Assembly (NCBI RefSeq): GCF_010894435.1
Contig: NZ_JAAIXZ010000024.1
Span: 1 to 64,000 of the forward strand
Length of the DNA stretch: 64,000 nt
DNA from: Pyxidicoccus trucidator
Lineage (GTDB): Bacteria; Myxococcota; Myxococcia; Myxococcales; Myxococcaceae
Reading direction: 5' to 3'
Below are positions 42,064-49,685 of this stretch, one piece after another. Made by a program: the position numbers and the translations under genes. Position 1 is the first letter of the stretch, and each line of letters begins with the position of its first letter. The notes beneath the pieces are model-generated. The model searched no databases, was not told the origin of the DNA, and saw nothing but the letters and a program-made list of their open reading frames with translations.

Positions 42064-44326
42064 GCGCGCCGCCCGCGTGGAGCGCGCCCCCGCCACTCGG
42101 GACTCCCGTGCTCCCATCCGGGCGTCCCGTCCCCTGGAGGTCCCCGCCTTCAAGGCGCACCTGCGGGTGGAGCCCCTCCCACCGGAGAGCGTCCGGGTCG
42201 ACGGTGGCGGAGAGCGACTCCGGCTCCGGGGGCGCCTCTACTTCGACCTGACCCGCCTCATCGACGGGCGACGCACCGTGGACCAGCTCCTCCAGGCGCT
42301 CACCCGGCGGCACTCCGCGGCCGAGGTCCACTACGCGCTGGACCAGCTCGTGGCCCAGGGCTGCCTGATCGAAGCCGAGCCGGAGGTGCCCGGAGGACTC
42401 GCCGCGCACTGGCACGCGCTGGGCGTGTCCGCGCGAGCGGCGACAGCGGCGCTGGCGAAGTCCTCCGTGGAGGTGCGCACGCTCGGCGACGTGCCCGTGC
42501 GCCCCGTCCGCGAGGCGCTCCATGCGGAGGGGCTGCGCACCACGCGGCGGGGTGCTGCCCTGACGCTCGTCCTGGTGGACGACTACCTCCAGGCTCCGCT
42601 GGAGGGGCTCAACCGCGAGGCCCTGCGGACGGGCACGCCGTGGGTGCTGGCCCGTCCCGGTGGAGCGGTGGCGTGGCTGGGGCCCCGCTTCGTCCCGGGC
42701 ACCACCGCCTGCTGGGAGTGCCTCGCCTGGCGTCTGCGCGCCAACCTGCCGCCGTCCCCACGCGTCGCGCGGCGCGGCGCGCCCGAGGGCCCCGTCCGTG
42801 CCGCGGCCCACCTGCTGGCCTCCGCCCTGGGACGACTGCTCGTCACCGGGGACGACGGGCTGGCGGGGACGCTCGTCGCGCTGGACTCGGCGCGGCTGCG
42901 CGCCGAGCACCACACCGTCGTGCGGCGCCCGCAGTGCCCCACCTGTGGAGCACCGGGGCTCGTCGCCTCGGGGCAGCGGCGCCCGCTCCGGCTCCAGTCA
43001 CGTCCCAAGAGCTTCACCTCCGACGGCGGCCACCGCGCGCTGGGCCCCGAGGCGATGCTGGCCCGCTACCAGCACCACGTCAGCCCGGTGACGGGCGTGG
43101 TGTCCCTGCTGGAGCCGCTGCCCGGCGTGGAGGACGAGCGGCTGCCCGTCATCAACGCGGGCCTCAACCGCGCGCGCCGCGTGACACCTGACTCACCCCT
43201 CACCACCACCCGCGCCCTCAGCACCGGCAAGGGCGCCACCCTCCCCCAGGCGCGGGCCAGCGCGCTGGGCGAGGCGCTGGAGCGCTACTGCGGCGTCTTC
43301 CAGGGAGACGAGGCCCGCAGGCGCGCCCGGCTGCGAGCGCTGGGCGAGGCCGCGGTGGAGCCGCACCGCCTGCTCCTCTTCAGCGAGCGCCAGTACCGGG
43401 AGCGCGCCGCCTGGAACGCCACCCACCCGCTCCACGAGCACATCCCCCAGCCCTTCGACGCGGCGGTCCCTGTCGACTGGTCTCCCGTCTGGTCGCTGAC
43501 GCACGAGGCGCGGCGCTACGTGCCCACGGCGTACTGCTACTACGGCTACCCGGAAGCGGAGGCGCCCTTCTGCTTGGCCGACTCCAACGGATGCGCCGCG
43601 GGCACCAGCCTGGAGGAGGCCATCCTCCAGGGCTTCTTGGAGCTGGTGGAGCGCGATGCGGTGTCCCTCTGGTGGTACAACCGCGCGCGCCGCCCCCGGG
43701 TGGCGCTGGAGGGCTTCGGGGACCCGCTCCTGAAGCAGCTCGTGGACGCGTACCACCGCCTCGGGAGGGAGCTTCACGTGCTGGACCTCACCACGGACCT
43801 CGGCATCCCCGCCTTCGCCGCCATCTCGCGCCGCACGCGAGGCCCTGAGCGCCTCTGCGTGGGCTTCGGCGCGCACCTGGAGGCCCGCCTGGGCGTCCAG
43901 CGCGCCATCACCGAGATGAACCAGTTCCTCCCGCTGGCCGGGAGGGAGCGCCATGACGGTCCGCACGGCGACGCGCAGCTCACGCGCTGGCTGGAGGACG
44001 CCTCGCTGGAGAACCAGCCCCACCTCGTGCCCGCGGACGTCCCCGCACTCGAGGCCCGTGAGTATCCGCGCGTCACCACGAGCGACCTGCGCGACGACGT
44101 GCGCGCGTGCGTGGAGCGGGCACGGCGGCGAGGCCTGGAGACGCTGGTGCTGGACCAGACGCGGCCCGACGTGGGCTTGCACGTGGTGCGTGTCATCGTC
44201 CCCGGACTGCGCCACCTGTGGCCGCGCTTCGGGCCGGGGCGGCTGTACCGCGTGCCCGTGAAGCTCGGGTGGCTGCCACACTCCACGCCGGAGGAGCGCC
44301 TCAACCCGCTGGGAGTCTTCTTCTGA
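42017..44326 (+). CDS. E1-like/YcaO fused cyclodehydratase (azoline-forming)
   Basis: A 769-residue TOMM-type cyclodehydratase that would turn Cys, Ser or Thr in the precursor into azolines. The N-terminal part (about 35-130) has the leader-binding, PqqD-like recognition fold (YFDLTRLIDGRRTVDQLLQAL). An E1/ThiF-like region follows with structural zinc cysteines 232/235 (CWEC) and 307/310 (CPTC). The YcaO domain (about 385-769) has ATP-binding Glu in LGEALERY and SLEEAILQGFLELVERDA. The usual C-terminal Pro-rich PxPxP end is replaced by NPLGVFF. The ATG at 42017 overlaps the precursor by 47 bases; a GTG at 42077 is an alternative that avoids the overlap. Confidence 0.88.
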   Translation: MATRGHRAAPTPADSERAARVERAPATRDSRAPIRASRPLEVPAFKAHLRVEPLPPESVRVDGGGERLRLRGRLYFDLTRLIDGRRTVDQLLQALTRRHSAAEVHYALDQLVAQGCLIEAEPEVPGGLAAHWHALGVSARAATAALAKSSVEVRTLGDVPVRPVREALHAEGLRTTRRGAALTLVLVDDYLQAPLEGLNREALRTGTPWVLARPGGAVAWLGPRFVPGTTACWECLAWRLRANLPPSPRVARRGAPEGPVRAAAHLLASALGRLLVTGDDGLAGTLVALDSARLRAEHHTVVRRPQCPTCGAPGLVASGQRRPLRLQSRPKSFTSDGGHRALGPEAMLARYQHHVSPVTGVVSLLEPLPGVEDERLPVINAGLNRARRVTPDSPLTTTRALSTGKGATLPQARASALGEALERYCGVFQGDEARRRARLRALGEAAVEPHRLLLFSERQYRERAAWNATHPLHEHIPQPFDAAVPVDWSPVWSLTHEARRYVPTAYCYYGYPEAEAPFCLADSNGCAAGTSLEEAILQGFLELVERDAVSLWWYNRARRPRVALEGFGDPLLKQLVDAYHRLGRELHVLDLTTDLGIPAFAAISRRTRGPERLCVGFGAHLEARLGVQRAITEMNQFLPLAGRERHDGPHGDAQLTRWLEDASLENQPHLVPADVPALEAREYPRVTTSDLRDDVRACVERARRRGLETLVLDQTRPDVGLHVVRVIVPGLRHLWPRFGPGRLYRVPVKLGWLPHSTPEERLNPLGVFF

Positions 44327-45753
44327 TGGCCCGGGCCCTGGCCGCCCTCTCGCCCTGGCTCGCCCTTCGCCCCGGCGCGTCCTTCGTCCAGCCACGGGGA
44401 GGGCCCGCGCGGGTGAGGAGCAGCGATGGCGACGTCACCCTCGGCGCCCTGCCCACTGCCACCGTGAGCGCCCTCCGGCTGCTGAAGGGGCAAGGCGCTC
44501 CCGAGGACGCGGTGCTGGAGCGCGCGGGCCTGGGAGGGCCGGAGGCGGCGGCCCACCTGCACCTGGTGCTTCGGGGGCTCGCGCGACGGGGGCTGCTGCG
44601 CTACGGCGTCCACGGACGAGGGGGCGCGCTCGCCACGCTGGAGCCCCTGTCGGAGCTCTTCGAGTTGGAGCCTGGGCCGCCGCCGCCAGCGCAGGCGCTG
44701 CGCCTGTCCCGCTTCGCGTACGTCCGCCAGGACGGCGGGGCGCTCGTGCTGGAGAGCCCCCGCGTCCGCGCGCGCGTCCACCTCGCCCCCGCGGCCCTTC
44801 CCCTCCTCGCGGCGCTCGCCGCTCCCACGACGGCACGCGATGCGGCGCACCACGCACGAGGAAACGGCCGCGCGGCGAGGGCGCTGGTGGCCCTGCTCGC
44901 CCGGGCCCGGCTGCTGGTGGCGGCGGACGCGGCGGGGGACACCGACGAGGAGCACCACCCCGCGCTGCGGCTCTGGGAGTTCCACGACCTGCTCTTCCAC
45001 ACCCGCACCCGCCGCCTGCTCCACGGCCAGCGCCTGGGCGCCACGCACCGCCTGGCGGGCCACGTCTCCCCCCTCCCGGCCGTCCTCCCTCCCCGCGCTC
45101 CCCTCCTCCCCCTGCCCCGGCCGGACCTGGACGCGCTCACCCGCGAGGACCCGTCCTTCACCGCCGTGCTGGAGCGCCGCCGGAGCGAGCGCCGCCATGG
45201 CGCCACACCCCTCACCCGCGCCCAGCTCGGCGAGCTGCTCTTCCGCGCCGCCCGCGTGCGGGAGCTGCACCGCGGTGGGCCCGAGGAGCGCTCCCGGCGC
45301 CCGGCCCCTTCCGCCGGGGCCCTCCACCCCCTGGAGATCTATGCGGTGGTGGGGGCATGCGAGGGCCTCGCGCCCGGCCTCTATCGCTATGAGCCGCGCT
45401 CTCACGGCCTGGAGCCTCGCTCGGGGCCGACCCGGGACGTGCGGGCGCTGCTCGCGGACGCGCGCCAGGGCCGCTCGCCCGTCCAGGTGCTGCTCGTGCT
45501 CGCCGCCCGCTTCCAGCGCGTCTCGTACAAATACGAGGGCTTCGCCTACGCCTGCCTGCTCAAGGACGCGGGCGTCCTCCTGCAGACGCTCACCCTGGCC
45601 GCCACCGCCATGGGCCTTGCCTCCTGCATGGTGGGTTGGGGCAATCCCGATACCTTCGAGCGCGCCGCCCTCACCCTGGGAGAGGAGGAGTCGTCTGTCG
45701 CGGAGCTGGTCATCGGCAGCGCGCCGACGGCCCGCTCACCTCCCGGGGCCTGA
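44326..45753 (+). CDS. SagB-type azoline dehydrogenase
   Basis: A 475-residue flavin enzyme that would oxidise azolines to azoles. The C-terminal nitroreductase fold (about 280-470) shows RRSERRHGATPLTRAQLGELLF, SAGALHPLEIYAVV and YACLLKDAGVLLQTL, the SagB/McbC hallmarks including the catalytic Lys/Tyr region (YKYEG). The first 200 residues form a helical extension common in the group and probably bind partners. Its ATG overlaps the YcaO stop (TGATG), so the two are coupled. This places azole formation firmly in the pathway. Confidence 0.9.
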   Translation: MARALAALSPWLALRPGASFVQPRGGPARVRSSDGDVTLGALPTATVSALRLLKGQGAPEDAVLERAGLGGPEAAAHLHLVLRGLARRGLLRYGVHGRGGALATLEPLSELFELEPGPPPPAQALRLSRFAYVRQDGGALVLESPRVRARVHLAPAALPLLAALAAPTTARDAAHHARGNGRAARALVALLARARLLVAADAAGDTDEEHHPALRLWEFHDLLFHTRTRRLLHGQRLGATHRLAGHVSPLPAVLPPRAPLLPLPRPDLDALTREDPSFTAVLERRRSERRHGATPLTRAQLGELLFRAARVRELHRGGPEERSRRPAPSAGALHPLEIYAVVGACEGLAPGLYRYEPRSHGLEPRSGPTRDVRALLADARQGRSPVQVLLVLAARFQRVSYKYEGFAYACLLKDAGVLLQTLTLAATAMGLASCMVGWGNPDTFERAALTLGEEESSVAELVIGSAPTARSPPGA

Positions 45754-45791
45754 CGGCGCTATCCTCCCGCCGTTCAAAGGGGAGGCCGACC

Positions 45792-48700
45792 ATGGAACCG
45801 GTGAGGACAGGCAGCACGGGCTCGGACCGCACGGGGCCTGACACGGAGCTGCTCACACCAGGGCAGCGCCTGGGTCGGTACGAGGTGGTGGAGCGGGTGG
45901 GCGCCGGCGGCATGGGTGTCGTCTACAAGGCGCGGGACACCGTGCGCGGCCACACCGTGGCCCTCAAGACGCTCCATCGCCTGGAGCCGGGCGCCCTGCT
46001 GCGGCTCAAGAACGAGTTCCGCTACGTCGCCAACGTCACGCACCGCAACCTCGTCTCCCTCCACGAGCTGATGGAGGCGGACGACAAGTGGTTCTTCACC
46101 ATGGAGTTCATCGAGGGCGAGAGCCTCTGGTCACTGCTTCACCGCGGCGCCCAGGCGGCGAGCTCCACCCTGGAGCCGCGCTCCCAGTCCGACGCCACCG
46201 TGACGCTCACCCGTGGCGAGAGGGCATCCCAGGACGCCACCGTGACGTCCGATCGCGCGCCGGGCCAGACGCCCGCGCCGGCCACGAGCCCCACGGACGT
46301 GACGGTGACGCACGGGAAGCTCACGCCGGACGCCGTCGTGGCCCCGCCCCCTGGACCCGCGCTCCGGGTCAGCCAGCCCGTACTCCCCATCGACGAGCTG
46401 CGGCGCATCTTCGGCGAGCTCGCGCTCGGCATCTTCGCGCTTCACGCCTCGCGGAAGTTCCACTGCGACATCAAGCCCCGCAACGTCATGGTGGAGAAGA
46501 CCGGGCGCGTGGTGCTGCTCGACTTCGGTCTCGCGAGCGACCGCTCCGAGCCGTCCAACGGAGAGCTGGCCGGGACGCCCGCGTACATCTCCCCGGAGCA
46601 GCTCATGGGCCAGCCCAGCTCGGAGGCCACCGACTGGTACGCCTTCGGGGTGATGCTCTACGAGGCGCTCGCGGGCGGACAGTCCTTCCGGCGCGGCAAG
46701 CTGCGCGAGCAGGCGCACCAGGCGCCGCCGCCGCTGGAGCCCTCGCCCCTGGTGCCCGAGGACCTCCGGACGCTGGCCATGGACCTGGTGCAGGTGGAGC
46801 CCGCGCGCCGGCCCACGGGCCAGGAGGTGCTGCGGCGGCTGGGAATGACGGCGAGCGTCCCCTCCACCTCGCGGGCCCAGCCCCTCGTCGGCCGCGAGGG
46901 CCCCCTGGCGTCCCTGCTCGCCGCGTACGACGCCATGGCCTCCGGGCGGACCGTGGTGGTTCACCTGCACGGCCCTTCCGGCATGGGCAAGACGGCGCTG
47001 GTGCACGGCTTCGCCGAGGGGCTCGGCGCGCGGCGGCCGGGCAGCGTGGTGCTGAGCGGCCGGTGCTACGAGCGCGAGTCCGTGCCGTACAAGGGCTTCG
47101 ACAGCCTCATCGACGCCCTCACCCGCTACCTGCGCACGCTGTCACCGCAGGCGGTGAAGGCGCTGGCCCCCCAGCACCTGCCGGAGCTGTTGCGCATCTT
47201 CCCGGTGCTGCGGCAGGTGGAGGCCTTCTCGAAGGTGGTGCCCACGGTGCTGGAGGCGGGCCGTGAGCAGCAGGAGCTGCGCCTTCGCGCCTTCCGCGCG
47301 CTGAAGGAGCTGCTGGCCCGGCTGGGAAGCACGACGCCCCTGGTGCTGCACCTGGACGACCTCCAGTGGGGGGACGCGGACACCGCGCGCGCGCTGAGCG
47401 AGCTGCAGGAAGCACCGGGCACGCCGCGCCTGCTGCTGATCTGCGGCTACCGCACCGGCGAGGGCATCGCCGCCGGGCTGCTGGAGGCGCACCGCGCGCT
47501 CGCCGCGGCCCCCGGCAACGCGCTCGACCTCCGGGAGGTTGCGCTGGCCCCGCTGTCCGAGGCGGAGGGCCGCGAGCTGGCGGCGGCGCTGCTGGGCCCG
47601 AACGCCACGGACGCGCGCGCGAGCACGCTCGCCCACGAGGCGCGGGGCAATCCCTTCTTCATCGAGGCACTGACGCAGTACGTGCTGGAGCAGGGCGAGG
47701 CGCCGCTCGCCCAGGGCGGGACGCCGACGCTGGAGCAGGTGGTGCTCGCCCGGGTGGGCAGGCTCGCGCCGGAGCCGGCGCGGCTCCTCTCCGCGGTGGC
47801 CGTGGCCGGCCAGCCGGTGCAGCGGGGGCTCGCGTTCCGGGCGGCGGCGCTGGACATGGACCCCCACACCCCGTGGACGCAGCTCCGGGCCTCGCACCTC
47901 GTCACCACGCACGGCCCCCGGGACGAGGACTCGGCGGAGTGCTACCACGACCGCATCCGCGAGGCCGTGTACGCGAGCCTCTCCCCGGAAGCGCTGAAGG
48001 CCAACCACCTGCGGCTGGCGGAGCTGCTGGAGGAGACGGGCAGCGCGGAGCCGGATCGGCTGGCGCGGCACTTCCGGAGCGCCGGCAGGCCGGAGAAGGC
48101 GGGCCCGTACGCGGCGAAGGCGGCGGACCGCGCCGCCAGCGCCCTGGCCTTCGAGCGCGCCGCGGCACTCTATGCCGAGGCGCTGGAGTGCAACCCTGAC
48201 GACGCGGACCTGCTGGAGAAGCAGGCGGACGCCCTCGTCAACGCAGGCCGCGGCGCGGAAGCGGCACCCCTGTACGTGAAGGCGGCGGCGTTGGTGCGCG
48301 GCGACCGAGCCTTCGACCTGCGCCGGCGCGGCACCGAGCAGTACCTCGTCAGCGGACTGCTCGAGGAGGGCGAGGCCCTGCTGAAGCAGCTCTTGAAGGA
48401 GGTGGGGCTGCCCTACCCGTCCACCACCCTGCTGACGCTGGTGGGCATCCTCTTCCGCAGCGTGCAGTTCGTCCTCTTCGGCAAGCGCGTCCGTAACGTG
48501 GCCGCTGGCGAGGTGTCCCCGCTGCTGCGCCGACGGGTGAATGTGACGTGGAGCGCGGCCCGGGGCATGGCCGTGCAGGACATGCTGCGCATGGGCTACT
48601 TCACCGTGCGCAACGCCCTGCTGTCCGCCGAGGCGGGGGACGAGGTGCGCACGACCTATGGCCTCCTCGGGCTGGCGGCCGTGACGCTGTCCCAGGGAAC

Positions 48701-49685
48701 GCCGAGCGACGTGAAGCGAGGGACGCGGTTCCTGGAGGAGGGCACGCGCCGGGTCGAGGCCCTGAACAACCCCGCCATGACCGGCTTCCTCAAGTGGATT
48801 CACGGCTCCGCGGAGATGATGGCGGGCAACTGGCGGAGCGCCGACACCATCCTCGCGGAGGGCATCCGCATCCTGGAGAACGAGGCCACCGGCGTCATCT
48901 CGGAGCTGGACAACCTGTACTCCTGCCGCGTGTACGTGCTGCGGATGCTGGGCGAGCTGCCGGAGCTGGCGGCCATCGGCAACCGCTGGCTGCGCTTCGC
49001 GGAGCAGAACCAGAACCGGTACGCGTCCGGGTGGATGCACATCCACCTGGCCCCCACGCGGGTGGCGGAGGACGCCCCGGCCGAGGCGCTGGCGAAGCTG
49101 GAGGCGCTGGCCAACGGGTGGACCGACCGGCGCTTCACGCCGCACAACCTCTACGCGGCGCTGGAGAGCGCGCGGTGCGAGCTGTACCAGGGCGCACCCG
49201 CGACGGCCTGGGAACGCCTGAAGAAGGTCTGGCCGGTGGCGGAGTCACACTTCCTGCTGGGGCAGATGTACTTCCGCATCTACGCGCTGCGCGTCCGCGC
49301 GGGGACTGCGCTGGCCATGGCCGCGTCGCGCCGTGCCGGGCGCGAGCCCTTCCGCGCCGCGGCCCGCAAGGACATCCAGGCGCTCGAGGCGCTGCGGCAC
49401 CGGCCGGACGCACAGGCCGAGGCGCAGCTCCTGCGGGCGACGGAGGCGGCGCTGGACGGGAAGACGGCGGACGCGCTCCGGCTCCTGGACGGCGCCGAGG
49501 CCAGCTTCCAGCGCCTGGAGATGCCGCTGCATGCCGCCTCCGCCCGCAGGCGCAGGGGACAGCTCACCGGGGGTGAGGCGGGAGCACGGCTCATCGCGGA
49601 GGCGGACGCCATCCTGCGGGCAGCGGGCATCCGCGACCCGGCGCGATGGGTCGTCATGGAAGTCCCCGGCGTCCCCGCGACGTGA
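45792..49685 (+). CDS. Ser/Thr kinase-ATPase-TPR regulator
   Basis: A 1297-residue regulator. Residues about 28-360 are a Hanks-type kinase with Lys59 (VALK), DFG near 247 and a Thr/Ser-rich insert at about 120-195. The catalytic loop reads H224-C-D226-I-K228, where most kinases have HRD. An AAA/NACHT-like ATPase domain follows with Walker A GPSGMGKT at 394-401 and a DDLQWGD Walker B. The C-terminal 600 residues are TPR-like helices. Such PknK-type proteins control transcription or secondary metabolism. It has GGAGG 6 bases before its ATG, 38 bases after SagB, and its stop overlaps the LanM start by 4 bases. Confidence 0.9.
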   Translation: MEPVRTGSTGSDRTGPDTELLTPGQRLGRYEVVERVGAGGMGVVYKARDTVRGHTVALKTLHRLEPGALLRLKNEFRYVANVTHRNLVSLHELMEADDKWFFTMEFIEGESLWSLLHRGAQAASSTLEPRSQSDATVTLTRGERASQDATVTSDRAPGQTPAPATSPTDVTVTHGKLTPDAVVAPPPGPALRVSQPVLPIDELRRIFGELALGIFALHASRKFHCDIKPRNVMVEKTGRVVLLDFGLASDRSEPSNGELAGTPAYISPEQLMGQPSSEATDWYAFGVMLYEALAGGQSFRRGKLREQAHQAPPPLEPSPLVPEDLRTLAMDLVQVEPARRPTGQEVLRRLGMTASVPSTSRAQPLVGREGPLASLLAAYDAMASGRTVVVHLHGPSGMGKTALVHGFAEGLGARRPGSVVLSGRCYERESVPYKGFDSLIDALTRYLRTLSPQAVKALAPQHLPELLRIFPVLRQVEAFSKVVPTVLEAGREQQELRLRAFRALKELLARLGSTTPLVLHLDDLQWGDADTARALSELQEAPGTPRLLLICGYRTGEGIAAGLLEAHRALAAAPGNALDLREVALAPLSEAEGRELAAALLGPNATDARASTLAHEARGNPFFIEALTQYVLEQGEAPLAQGGTPTLEQVVLARVGRLAPEPARLLSAVAVAGQPVQRGLAFRAAALDMDPHTPWTQLRASHLVTTHGPRDEDSAECYHDRIREAVYASLSPEALKANHLRLAELLEETGSAEPDRLARHFRSAGRPEKAGPYAAKAADRAASALAFERAAALYAEALECNPDDADLLEKQADALVNAGRGAEAAPLYVKAAALVRGDRAFDLRRRGTEQYLVSGLLEEGEALLKQLLKEVGLPYPSTTLLTLVGILFRSVQFVLFGKRVRNVAAGEVSPLLRRRVNVTWSAARGMAVQDMLRMGYFTVRNALLSAEAGDEVRTTYGLLGLAAVTLSQGTPSDVKRGTRFLEEGTRRVEALNNPAMTGFLKWIHGSAEMMAGNWRSADTILAEGIRILENEATGVISELDNLYSCRVYVLRMLGELPELAAIGNRWLRFAEQNQNRYASGWMHIHLAPTRVAEDAPAEALAKLEALANGWTDRRFTPHNLYAALESARCELYQGAPATAWERLKKVWPVAESHFLLGQMYFRIYALRVRAGTALAMAASRRAGREPFRAAARKDIQALEALRHRPDAQAEAQLLRATEAALDGKTADALRLLDGAEASFQRLEMPLHAASARRRRGQLTGGEAGARLIAEADAILRAAGIRDPARWVVMEVPGVPAT

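Noticed and set aside
43193..45405. Minus-strand frames opposite the YcaO and SagB genes
   Set aside because: Shadow frames. The plus-strand proteins show complete motifs and tight operon spacing.
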